From positions 33,880-97,879 of the forward strand of contig NZ_JAFMHJ010000006.1 of assembly GCF_017854565.1 (NCBI RefSeq): a stretch of 64,000 nt of DNA. Direction: 5' to 3'. Under the pieces are notes generated by a model. The model made no database searches and was not told the DNA's origin. It was given only the letters and a program-made list of their open reading frames with translations. This document shows positions 34,806 through 43,511 of this stretch, in pieces (position 1 is the stretch's first letter; each line of letters opens with the position of its first letter). This DNA comes from Yoonia sp. (lineage in GTDB: Bacteria; Pseudomonadota; Alphaproteobacteria; Rhodobacterales; Rhodobacteraceae). Made by a program: the position numbers and the translations under genes.

Positions 34806-37800
34806 TGATCGAGTTCCGGCGGCGGTCTGCGGAAAATCTCGCGGAACATGCCCGGCGTCAGCGCCGACAGCGGGTTCACGCTGACCTGCGGCGCATCAGC
34901 GGTTCCGCCGATGTTGAAGTTGAAGCCAATCAGCCCCTCACCCTTGCGGGTCAGGAATGAGCCAACGCTATTCAGAAGATAAAATGGTGACACGACGCCC
35001 TGCAGATCAATTTGTTTGCTCGCCAGCGTGTAGATACCATCGACCGAAATGCCAAGACCGGGACCGACCGCGCTGGCCTGCGTGACAATCACCTGTGTCG
35101 GGCTTAGCCGGAACCGCGCGTCCACCTCATCAAAGGCCAGCCCCTTCCCGTCCATCTGCTGCAACAGCCCGACCACACTGATCGCATCCAGCAACGCTGC
35201 AATGGCAGGCGCATCGCGCACCCGCAAACCGCGCAGCGCCAAGGCCCCGTCAAACGCGCCTGCGTCCCCCGCCGGCAACAGCGTCAGATCAAGCGTGCCA
35301 CCGACCGCATTGCGCATGAACCCAGCCGCAAGAAGCACGCCGCCCGCGTCATCACTGCGCAGCCGGACGGCAGATCGGCCATCGCGCGGCGCTACGGCAC
35401 CCTGCACCGCAACCGCACCGTTGACGCGCGCATCAAACTGCCCGCTGAACCCGCCAGCGCCGTTGAAATCCCCCCGAAACCCGGTCAGCGCGATACCTTC
35501 GGTAATCTGCAAACGATCCAGCGCAATCTGCATCGGCCCGCCCTCGCCTTGCCCGGCACCAAAGCTGGCCCGGCGCAGGTCAAGCGTGCCGCCCGCGATC
35601 TCGACGCCCACGGGCTGGCCACGTCCGCGCCCCACGATGGTGATCGGCGCATCAAACCAATTGCCAATGCGCACCCGTTCAAAACGGGCCGCCGCCAAGG
35701 TCCCGCCATCGGTAAGGTCGATGCGCCCCTGCGCCTGCAGCCCGCCTCCATTGATGACAAGCGTCTCAATGCGCGGCACAGCCCCCAGCGTACCCGCGAC
35801 ACGCAGTTCACCGGCGGTATCGGCAGCTTTGGCCCACCCAATCGGCGGCAAGGCCACCCGCAGCCCCCGCAAATCGGACGCCAGCGTAAAGGCAGGCGGT
35901 GCCCCGCGCAGCAGATCAATCGTCAGCTGTCCTTGCCCTGCACCCGTGATCGTCCCGGGCGGCAAAGCGATGCCGAACGCATCCAAAAATCGCGGCGACA
36001 GCTCTATCGTCGCCTGCACCTGACTGCGGCCTTTGAACTCCGGGCCAAATTGCTGCGTCCACATCCCGTTGACCGGCACATCCCCCACCCTGATCGGGCC
36101 GCCAATCTGCAACCCGCTGCGGTCGGCGCGCACCGTCAACGCTGGCGCGGACAGGGTACGACCGGGGATCAATACCGCGCTGCGCACCCCGCTTAAATCA
36201 GCAGTCATGTCAAAATCGACCTCGGCGTTGGTCAACCGCGGCTTCAGCGGCAGCGTAATCCGACCGGCGGCAACCGCCCTGCCATCCGCGATGGCTACCG
36301 GCAAATTGGCCTTATTGAGAAACTCAAACGGGGGCTGGTTCAGGACAGACAGCATCGCGGTCACCGAACTTGCAACCCGCAAATCCAGCACGGCAGGCGC
36401 GTTGGGCACACGCATGTTGGGAATACTGAAAACCGACCCGGCAAGGTTCACCTGCCCACCCTCGGGGGCCGCGACATGCCCGGTATCAAGGCTGACAACG
36501 ACGCTGCTGTCGATAAACGATACCGCCCCATATCCGTCGGTAATCGGCGGCAGATGGCGTAGAAATTTCACCTCCGCTCCCGCAAACTCGAACCCGGCAG
36601 CAAAATGCGGCACCACCGTGGGCCGCAACCGCAGCCCGGCTGCAACATTGAATATCCGCCCCTGCGCCAGATTATTGACAAACCACGTGCGGGTCCGGGG
36701 TTTCAGCGTGGGCGGCCAATAGGCGATCAGTTTGGCGGGCGTGATCTCATCCGCCGTGACATCCATCGCCACCTGCCAGCCTGCAGCAGTGGCCGCAACA
36801 TTGCCCCGCGCCATTGCCATGACTGGCCCGTCGTTGATGACCAACTGCCCCACTTCGATGCGAAACGGATCAAGACGCAGACGCAGATCAATTGCGACCG
36901 CAGGCACCGCCAGCGGTGCCTCATAAAGCCCGGCTGGGTTCACCACCAGATCACGAAACTGGAACTGCGCCAGCAGCGCACGCGGCAAGCCGTCGCGAAA
37001 TTCGCGCAGATATGCCTGCCCCGAGGCCTTCAACTGCCCCCATTCGGTTTCCAGCGTGATCTGATCAAAAACAATCTGATCGCGCGTCGGATGATACGTC
37101 AGATAGGCCTTCGCGGCGTCAAACCGCACCGGTGCCGTCGCCGGGTTCGGCTGCAACACCCCCTGCCCGATCTCAAGCACGGCACTCAGCGGCCCCAGCG
37201 CACCATCCGCATCCAACGACGTACGCATCGCGGCGGTCATCGGCGCATCAATGTCACGCAACCACGTCAGTGCGGGCGATTGCGCCGCGATATCACTGGC
37301 CGCAGCGTCACTGATATTCAGCCCCAGTTGCGCCGCACGACTGCCGCGCGGACTGCTATAGGACAGCGAAACCGTCGTCACCCCAGCCCGCCCCGACAAC
37401 AGCGCCAGATCACCGCGCAGCACCGTCTGGCCGCCGCGCAGATCAAGCGCGAGCGTACCGCCATCTACAATCCAGCTACGACCGGCCCGCGCATCATCGA
37501 AATTGACGATCAAGCCATCGGCGCGCACCGTCTCAAGCGCGATCAGCGCCGGGCGTTCAAACAGCTGATCAGATTGATCAAGCAATTCCGCCAGCGACCC
37601 GGCACGGCGCACCTCTCCGGTGCCTGCCCCGAACGCAACGCCGATTGACCCGTCGCGTGCGCGGCGCAAATTGATCTGCGCACCGGTCAGCCGGATGTCT
37701 TGGATCAGCACATCTTGTTGCAGGATCAGACCACGCGGCGAAATCAGCCCCTCGACCTGCGGCACACGGGCAATCGTCAGGCCGCTTTCATCATAAAGCT

Positions 37801-38092
37801 GGGTATCGACAAGGCGGACGGTCGGATGCAGGTCACGGCCAATGCGCAGCGTAATGGCACCAAACCGCAGTGCACCCCCCTCCAACAACTCTGCCGCGCG
37901 GGATTCGATTCGCGTGACGATCCAACTGGGTGCCGTGATCTCGCGGTCGATGATCATCACGCCAGCGGCAAGAGCGAACGCAAGCGGCATCAGACAAATC
38001 AGAACCGCCGCGCGCAGCCAGACCCCGCCCCGACGCCGCCTGTTGCGCGGCTTGGGGTCTCGCTTGAGGGGATGTTCGTCCTGCTGTGTCAC
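34802..38092 (-). CDS. Large YhdP/AsmA-like membrane-anchored protein
   Basis: A 1096-residue protein with one N-terminal transmembrane helix (about 27-50, [21 protein letters not shown]) and a very long beta-rich periplasmic part ending in the conserved AsmA-like C-terminus ([50 protein letters not shown]). The DUF3971 region lies in the middle. Proteins of this build (YhdP, TamB, AsmA) form hydrophobic bridges that carry phospholipids between inner and outer membrane. That role is transferred from E. coli. It is translationally coupled to queA. Confidence 0.87.
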   Translation of the reverse strand: MTQQDEHPLKRDPKPRNRRRRGGVWLRAAVLICLMPLAFALAAGVMIIDREITAPSWIVTRIESRAAELLEGGALRFGAITLRIGRDLHPTVRLVDTQLYDESGLTIARVPQVEGLISPRGLILQQDVLIQDIRLTGAQINLRRARDGSIGVAFGAGTGEVRRAGSLAELLDQSDQLFERPALIALETVRADGLIVNFDDARAGRSWIVDGGTLALDLRGGQTVLRGDLALLSGRAGVTTVSLSYSSPRGSRAAQLGLNISDAAASDIAAQSPALTWLRDIDAPMTAAMRTSLDADGALGPLSAVLEIGQGVLQPNPATAPVRFDAAKAYLTYHPTRDQIVFDQITLETEWGQLKASGQAYLREFRDGLPRALLAQFQFRDLVVNPAGLYEAPLAVPAVAIDLRLRLDPFRIEVGQLVINDGPVMAMARGNVAATAAGWQVAMDVTADEITPAKLIAYWPPTLKPRTRTWFVNNLAQGRIFNVAAGLRLRPTVVPHFAAGFEFAGAEVKFLRHLPPITDGYGAVSFIDSSVVVSLDTGHVAAPEGGQVNLAGSVFSIPNMRVPNAPAVLDLRVASSVTAMLSVLNQPPFEFLNKANLPVAIADGRAVAAGRITLPLKPRLTNAEVDFDMTADLSGVRSAVLIPGRTLSAPALTVRADRSGLQIGGPIRVGDVPVNGMWTQQFGPEFKGRSQVQATIELSPRFLDAFGIALPPGTITGAGQGQLTIDLLRGAPPAFTLASDLRGLRVALPPIGWAKAADTAGELRVAGTLGAVPRIETLVINGGGLQAQGRIDLTDGGTLAAARFERVRIGNWFDAPITIVGRGRGQPVGVEIAGGTLDLRRASFGAGQGEGGPMQIALDRLQITEGIALTGFRGDFNGAGGFSGQFDARVNGAVAVQGAVAPRDGRSAVRLRSDDAGGVLLAAGFMRNAVGGTLDLTLLPAGDAGAFDGALALRGLRVRDAPAIAALLDAISVVGLLQQMDGKGLAFDEVDARFRLSPTQVIVTQASAVGPGLGISVDGIYTLASKQIDLQGVVSPFYLLNSVGSFLTRKGEGLIGFNFNIGGTADAPQVSVNPLSALTPGMFREIFRRPPPELDQ

Positions 38093-38175
38093 GTGTCCTC
38101 GCCTTTGGTCTTTATCTTTGCCTGTGTCGGGCTAAAACAAAACCACGAAAGCATGAACCGCAAAAGGACGAACAG

Positions 38176-38643
38176 ATGACCGACCCAGCCATCGGCGACA
38201 ATGCCCCTGCCATCAGCCTGCCCCGTGATGGGGGCGACTTGGTGAACCTGTCTGACTTTGCAGGCAAGAAAGTCGTGCTTTATTTCTATCCCAAAGACGA
38301 CACCCCCGGCTGCACCAAGGAAGCGATCAGCTTTACCCAAAGCGTCGATACCTTCGCGGCCCGCGATACCGTCATCCTTGGCGTGTCCAAGGACAGCATC
38401 AAAAAGCATGACAAATTCATCGCCAAACATGACCTGAAAATCGCCCTCCTCTCGGATGAAACCGGCGACGTTTGCGAACGCTACGGCACGTGGGTCGAAA
38501 AAAGCATGTATGGAAAAACGTATATGGGGATCGAACGGGCGACGTTTCTGATCGGTCCGGACGGCAAGATCGCGCAGGTCTGGCGCAAGGTCAAAGTGCC
38601 GGGTCATGTTGATGCCGTGCTTGATGCAGTCCGCGCACTGTGA
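38176..38643 (+). CDS. bcp: Thioredoxin-dependent peroxiredoxin (Bcp/PrxQ)
   Basis: A 155-residue peroxiredoxin that reduces hydrogen and alkyl peroxides in the cytoplasm. The peroxidatic Cys46 is in YPKDDTPGCTKEA. The resolving Cys five residues later in E. coli Bcp is absent here (TKEAISF), which I recall as normal for the alphaproteobacterial form. AAAAGGACG precedes ATG 38176. The stop overlaps the GTG start of the DUF455 gene (GTGA), so the two are translated together. Confidence 0.93.
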   Translation: MTDPAIGDNAPAISLPRDGGDLVNLSDFAGKKVVLYFYPKDDTPGCTKEAISFTQSVDTFAARDTVILGVSKDSIKKHDKFIAKHDLKIALLSDETGDVCERYGTWVEKSMYGKTYMGIERATFLIGPDGKIAQVWRKVKVPGHVDAVLDAVRAL

Positions 38644-39452
38644 CGCTTTCGGAAATGGCCGTCGCGGTCCTGACAACCGCAGACGGCCGCGCAAAGGCCG
38701 CTCTGTCGCGCCAGTTGGCGGCGCAATGGCAGGCTGCACGCGCGGCGGGCACACACCTTGCCATTGGTGACGCCAAACCGCCGCTGCAGCCATCGCGCCC
38801 GGAAAAGCCCGCGCTTCTCAACCCCCGCGACGTGCCCCACCGCAAACCGGGCACCGAGGCTGGGCGCATCGCATTGCTGCACGCCGTCGCCCATATCGAA
38901 CTGAACGCCGTTGACCTGCATTGGGACATTATCGCCCGCTTTACCGATACGACACTGCCGTTGGGGTTCTATGATGATTGGGTCAAGGCGGCGGACGAGG
39001 AATCCAAACACTTCAACCTGATGTGTGACTGCCTCGAAGCATTGGGCAGTCATTACGGTGCCTTGCCCGCCCACGTCGGCATGTGGCGCGCCGCCGAAGA
39101 CACCGCAGATGACCTGATGGGGCGGCTTGCCGTCGTGCCCATGGTCCTTGAGGCACGCGGGCTGGACGTCACGCCGGGCATGATCAAAGTCTTCAGACAG
39201 GCCAAAAATGATGCGGCTGTCGCGGCACTGGAAACGATTTATGCCGAAGAGGTGCATCACGTCGCCTATGGGTCGAAATGGTTCCACTTTTTGTGCGGCC
39301 GCCATGATCTTGACCCGACAGGCGTGTTTCATGATCTGGTCAAACGCTATTTTTACGGGCAGCTCAAACCACCGTTCAACGAAGAAAAGCGCGCCGAGGC
39401 TGGAATCCCGCCCGATTTTTACTGGCCTCTGGCCGCAAGCGCCAAAGCTTAA
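38640..39452 (+). CDS. DUF455 ferritin-like domain protein
   Basis: A 270-residue helical protein of the DUF455 family in the ferritin-like superfamily. Two Glu/His helices carry the presumed di-iron ligands: LHAVAHIELNAVDLHWDI and DEESKHFNLM in the first half, RLAVVPMVLEARGLDV and YAEEVHHVAYG in the second. It starts with GTG 38640 inside the bcp stop codon. The link to a peroxiredoxin suggests iron- or peroxide-related work, but the reaction is not known. Confidence 0.88.
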   Translation: MTLSEMAVAVLTTADGRAKAALSRQLAAQWQAARAAGTHLAIGDAKPPLQPSRPEKPALLNPRDVPHRKPGTEAGRIALLHAVAHIELNAVDLHWDIIARFTDTTLPLGFYDDWVKAADEESKHFNLMCDCLEALGSHYGALPAHVGMWRAAEDTADDLMGRLAVVPMVLEARGLDVTPGMIKVFRQAKNDAAVAALETIYAEEVHHVAYGSKWFHFLCGRHDLDPTGVFHDLVKRYFYGQLKPPFNEEKRAEAGIPPDFYWPLAASAKA

Positions 39453-39621
39453 CCACGCAACGGCCCTGCTCTGTCGGCAACTCCTCGCCCAAGATCCGAT
39501 AAACATGGTGTATTCCATCGGCAGATGCGCAAAATTCTTGCAGCATGGGCCGTGCCTGTTTAACACAGGTTAAGCGACGTCGGTGCGGGGACCGGCAAGG
39601 CAAATAAGACGGGACAATAAC

Positions 39622-40929
39622 GTGAGATCAAGAGCGACCAAACGCGTACACGCGATACTAGAGCGATTGTTCCCGGAAAAACGTCTTTTTCTGCGATCCG
39701 ATACCGAAACGCGCTTTATCAGGCTGAAATCAGAGACCCAATTGGTCGCATGGACCGGCAGCATTATCGTCGTCGCATGGACGATCATCGCGACGGCTAT
39801 CTTGCTGATGGACAGCATTGGTGCTGGAAACTTCCGCGCGCAGGCGCAACGCGATCAAATGACCTATGAACAGCGGCTCAATGCGCTGTCCGGCGAACGC
39901 GATGCCCGCGCGATCGAAGCCCTCGCGGCTCAGGAACGGTTCAACTCCGCCCTGCAACAGATTTCCATCATGCAGTCCGAGCTGCTGAACACCGAAGAAA
40001 AGCGCCGCGAGCTGGAAACCGGGCTTGATGTCGTTCAGTCCACACTGCGCGACACCATGAAAGCCCGCGAAGAGGCGCGCCGCGAGGTCGCATCCCTGTC
40101 TGCCGAAACCGATGACACGACCGTAGCCGCCATGAGCGAAGACGCCGTTGGCACGGTCGACCTTTTGGCAAACGCATTGGCAGAAACCGCTGCCGAGCGC
40201 GACCTGATCGCCGCCGACGCCGCCTTTGCGATCGACCACGCCGCCGAGATGGAACTGGAACTGCGCCTGCTGCAAGAACGCAATGACCAGATTTTTCGTC
40301 AGCTTGAAGACGCGATGCTGGTCTCCGTTGAACCTCTGGATCAAATGTTTCGCGCGGCGGGCATGAACCCCGACACCCTGATTGACCAGGTGCGCCGCGG
40401 CTATTCCGGCACTGGCGGGCCACTGACCCCGCTACAGTTTTCCACCCGTGGCGGCGCGCCGGACCCAGATGCCGAACGGGCCAACGGTATCCTGTCCTCG
40501 ATGGACCGGATCAACCTTTACCGTATTGCTGCCGAAAAAGCGCCGTTTTCGATCCCGGTGAAGTCGAACTTTCGTTTCACGTCTGGGTTTGGGCCGCGAT
40601 GGGGCCGGCTGCACGCCGGCACTGATTTTGCCGGACCTATCGGAACACCAATTTATACCACCGCCGACGGTGTTGTAACGCACGCAGGCTGGTCATCTGG
40701 CTATGGGCGTCTCATCAAAATCCAACACGAGTTTGGAATCGAGACACGATATGCCCATTTGAACGCAATGGATGTGTCAGTTGGTCAAAGGGTCTCGCGT
40801 GGAGAACGAATAGGTGCTATGGGGAATTCTGGTCGGTCGACTGGCCCACACCTTCACTACGAGGTCCGCGTCGGTGGCGACCCCGTCAATCCCATGACCT
40901 ATATAAGAGCTGGACAAGATGTTTTCTAA
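39622..40929 (+). CDS. M23 (LytM) peptidoglycan endopeptidase with coiled coil
   Basis: A 435-residue membrane-anchored peptidase. Residues 41-63 are a transmembrane helix, about 70-230 is a long coiled coil, and the LytM domain is C-terminal with the zinc ligands in HAGTDFAGP and GPHLHYEV. The full motif set is present, so it should be active on peptide cross-links. The frame is open from 39583, but GTG 39622 gives the family start RSRATKRVHAILER and has GGGAC before it. The last 11 bases overlap the bactofilin gene, an arrangement shared with other bacteria in which the pair controls cell shape. Confidence 0.9.
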   Translation: MRSRATKRVHAILERLFPEKRLFLRSDTETRFIRLKSETQLVAWTGSIIVVAWTIIATAILLMDSIGAGNFRAQAQRDQMTYEQRLNALSGERDARAIEALAAQERFNSALQQISIMQSELLNTEEKRRELETGLDVVQSTLRDTMKAREEARREVASLSAETDDTTVAAMSEDAVGTVDLLANALAETAAERDLIAADAAFAIDHAAEMELELRLLQERNDQIFRQLEDAMLVSVEPLDQMFRAAGMNPDTLIDQVRRGYSGTGGPLTPLQFSTRGGAPDPDAERANGILSSMDRINLYRIAAEKAPFSIPVKSNFRFTSGFGPRWGRLHAGTDFAGPIGTPIYTTADGVVTHAGWSSGYGRLIKIQHEFGIETRYAHLNAMDVSVGQRVSRGERIGAMGNSGRSTGPHLHYEVRVGGDPVNPMTYIRAGQDVF

Positions 40930-41413
40930 ATCCAAAATCAACGAACCTGGGCCAAAGGCCGATAATACAACAACTGGCGCGGACGGCAGCAAGACGGGTG
41001 GCACAGGTGCGGATTACAAATCATCTGCTCCGAAAGCAAAGCCACCTGCGTCCATTCTGTCGGCTGATCTGCTGATCACCGGCAACCTCAAGACAACTGG
41101 CGACATTCAGGTCGAAGGTCAGGTAGATGGCGATATTCGCGCGCATTTGCTGACTGTTGGCGAAGGTGCCACCGTCAAAGGCGAAGTCGTTGCAGACGAC
41201 GTTGTGGTCAATGGCCGCGTTGTTGGCCGCGTGCGTGGCCTGAAGGTACGCCTGACATCGACCGCGCGGGTCGAAGGTGACATCATCCACAAAACGATCG
41301 CAATAGAGTCCGGCGCCCACTTCGAAGGATCGGTCCAGCGTCAGGACGATCCGCTGTCCACTGGCACCAAAAAGATGCCAACGACAGGCACGCCTGACGC
41401 AACCAAGCCTTGA
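40919..41413 (+). CDS. Bactofilin
   Basis: A 164-residue cytoskeletal protein. A Pro/Gly/Ser-rich N-terminal tail of about 40 residues is followed by the beta-helical bactofilin core (LLITGNLKTTGDIQVEGQVDGDI, repeated short turns with G-x-V/I patterns) and a disordered tail. Bactofilins polymerise without nucleotide at the membrane and position cell-wall enzymes. ATG 40919 lies inside the M23 peptidase gene. The partner is therefore almost certainly that peptidase. A terminator follows at 41438. Confidence 0.93.
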   Translation: MFSKSKINEPGPKADNTTTGADGSKTGGTGADYKSSAPKAKPPASILSADLLITGNLKTTGDIQVEGQVDGDIRAHLLTVGEGATVKGEVVADDVVVNGRVVGRVRGLKVRLTSTARVEGDIIHKTIAIESGAHFEGSVQRQDDPLSTGTKKMPTTGTPDATKP

Positions 41414-41437
41414 TTTCAGGTCATGCGAATCGCCACT

Positions 41438-41461
41438 GGGCGTCCCTCGGGGCGCCCTTTT
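41438..41461 (+). terminator. Terminator after bactofilin
   Basis: GGGCGTCCC (41438-41446), TC, GGGGCGCCC (41449-41457), with one G-U pair, followed by TTTT. It lies 25 bases after the bactofilin stop and just before the convergent DUF2189 stop. Confidence 0.8.
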
Positions 41462-41464
41462 GCG

Positions 41465-42211
41465 TCAGACCACCGCCCGCCGATACAAATGCCAGGTCGC
41501 ATGCCCCAAGATCGGCAGGACAACCACCAATCCCAAAAACCACGGCACCAGCGCCACCAGCGTCAGTGCCGCAATCACCAGCGCCCAGATCAGCATCACC
41601 CCCAGATTTGTCCGCACCACCTGCATGCTGACCAGCATTGCGGTCACGAAATCAACTTCGCGATCAAGCACCAGTGGCAGGCTCACGACCGTAATCGAAA
41701 ACAGCAAAAACGCCAGCGCCACGCCAATCCCCAATTCGACCCCGATCATGCGCATCCCATGGGGCGTCCACAACACCTCCCAAGTCTCCGAGATGTTCGT
41801 CATCGTCGACAGCCCCATAAACAGGGCAAAGATCATATGCGCCAAGAAGGTCCAAAACAGGAAATAAATGACGATGATCGCCCCCAGCCAGGGTAATTGC
41901 CGGTTGCGTTCCTGCCAGACAATGCCAAGCACTGCCGCCCAATCCAGCGGCTGACCCGTTTCAATCCTGCGGCTGACCTCATAAAGGCCCGCAGCCGCAA
42001 ACGGCGCCACCAGCGGAAAACCAAGCGATGTTGCAATGGTCCAACTGACCGTCCCCGCCCCGAGCCAAATCAGAAAAAATCCGCCCGCCACGTATACCAT
42101 GCTGAAAAACAAACCAAATTGCGGCGCCCTGCGGAAATCACCCACCCCCGCAGCCAGCGCATTGCGCAGGTCCGCCAGTGTCAGGCGCGATGTGGCTATT
42201 GTCTGTAACAT
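41465..42211 (-). CDS. DUF2189 integral membrane protein
   Basis: A 248-residue protein with about six hydrophobic helices. The block ADLRNALAAGVGDFRRAPQFGLFF, then PLVAPFAAAGLYEVSRRIETGQPLDW, is the DUF2189 signature. The function is unknown. I chose ATG 42211 because GGAG lies 10 bases upstream and the upstream extension to 42307 is polar and unlike the family. It follows prfB in the same direction after about 100 bases. Confidence 0.87.
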   Translation of the reverse strand: MLQTIATSRLTLADLRNALAAGVGDFRRAPQFGLFFSMVYVAGGFFLIWLGAGTVSWTIATSLGFPLVAPFAAAGLYEVSRRIETGQPLDWAAVLGIVWQERNRQLPWLGAIIVIYFLFWTFLAHMIFALFMGLSTMTNISETWEVLWTPHGMRMIGVELGIGVALAFLLFSITVVSLPLVLDREVDFVTAMLVSMQVVRTNLGVMLIWALVIAALTLVALVPWFLGLVVVLPILGHATWHLYRRAVV

Positions 42212-42315
42212 CCCTGTGCTCCGCCCCCTGTGACCGCGCCGCCATAGGGCGGTCACGCTCCGGCAAGGATGATCAACTTGCCATGCCCTGTCCTTGGCAT
42301 AGATCAAATGGGCGG

Positions 42316-43440
42316 TCAGTACGCCAGTGCCGCGTCCCGGCTTTTACCAGACATATCCAGCGCCAGCGTCGCCGCCATAAAGCCGTCCAGATCACCGTCC
42401 AACACCCCTTTTGTATCCGACGTCTCATAATTGGTGCGCAGGTCCTTTACCATCTGATAGGGTTGCAAAACATACGACCGTATCTGATTGCCCCAGCCCG
42501 CATCGCCTGCGTTCTCATGCGCCTCGTTGACCAGGGCGGACCGCTTGTCCAGTTCCATCTGATACAGACGGGATTTCAGCGCCTTCATCGCGATGTCGCG
42601 GTTCTGGTGTTGGGATTTTTCCGAAGATGTCACCACGATACCCGTTGGAAAGTGCGTGATCCGCACCGCCGAGTCGGTCGTGTTGACGTGCTGACCACCC
42701 GCTCCAGACGACCGATACGTATCCAAACGAATGTCCCCGGGGTTCACTTCAATCTCGATGTTGTCATCGACAACCGGGTAAACCTTGACCGATGTAAATG
42801 ACGTGTGCCGCTTGGCTGCACTGTCAAACGGTGAAATCCGCACCAGACGATGCACGCCACTTTCGGACTTCAGCCAGCCATAGGCATTGTGGCCGCTGAT
42901 TTTATAGGTCGCAGACTTTATGCCAGCCTCATCGCCGGACTGTTCGGCCTGCAATTCGACCTTGTAGCCCTTTTTTTCGGCCCAACGCACATACATCCGC
43001 GCTAGCATATTGGCCCAGTCACAGCTTTCGGTGCCACCGGCACCCGCATTGATCTCAAGAAACGTATCGTTGGCGTCGGCCTCGCCGTCCAACAGCGCTT
43101 CAAGCTCTTTTTGGGCGGCCTTTTCGCGCAGCGATTTCAGGGCGTTTTCGGCTTCGGTCACGATTTCGGCGTCGTCTTCCATCTCGCCCATCTCGATCAG
43201 CTCGATGTTATCGGCAAGTTCTTGGGCGATATTGTCATAATTGGTCATTGCATCAACCAGCAACTGCCGATCACGCATCAGCTTTTGCGCGGCATCAGGA
43301 TCGTCCCACATCGTCGGATCCTCCACGCGCGCGTTGAACTCTTCCAAGCGATGCGGCGCAGTCTCGCGATCCATCCGCTGCGCAAGAAGGTTCAGCGATT
43401 TTTCGATCGCTACGACGGTATTTTCGATTTCTGCGCGCAT
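42316..43440 (-). CDS. prfB: Peptide chain release factor 2
   Basis: A 374-residue RF2 that ends translation at UGA and UAA. The stop-codon tripeptide SPF is in HRLVRISPFDSAAKRH, and the catalytic GGQ is in SSGAGGQHVNTTDSAVR at about 248. The frame is continuous from ATG 43440, so the +1 programmed frameshift of E. coli prfB is absent, as usual in alphaproteobacteria. It is downstream of the PBP1A gene by about 70 bases in the same direction. Confidence 0.96.
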   Translation of the reverse strand: MRAEIENTVVAIEKSLNLLAQRMDRETAPHRLEEFNARVEDPTMWDDPDAAQKLMRDRQLLVDAMTNYDNIAQELADNIELIEMGEMEDDAEIVTEAENALKSLREKAAQKELEALLDGEADANDTFLEINAGAGGTESCDWANMLARMYVRWAEKKGYKVELQAEQSGDEAGIKSATYKISGHNAYGWLKSESGVHRLVRISPFDSAAKRHTSFTSVKVYPVVDDNIEIEVNPGDIRLDTYRSSGAGGQHVNTTDSAVRITHFPTGIVVTSSEKSQHQNRDIAMKALKSRLYQMELDKRSALVNEAHENAGDAGWGNQIRSYVLQPYQMVKDLRTNYETSDTKGVLDGDLDGFMAATLALDMSGKSRDAALAY

Positions 43441-43511
43441 CGGGCACCTATCAGGATCTTGGGAATGTCAGGGGGTCTTACAGCGCTGCACGCCGCACGA
43501 CAAGCGGATGG

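Noticed and set aside
42316..43440. Programmed frameshift in prfB
   Set aside because: The RF2 frame is continuous from the ATG; no early in-frame TGA is present.
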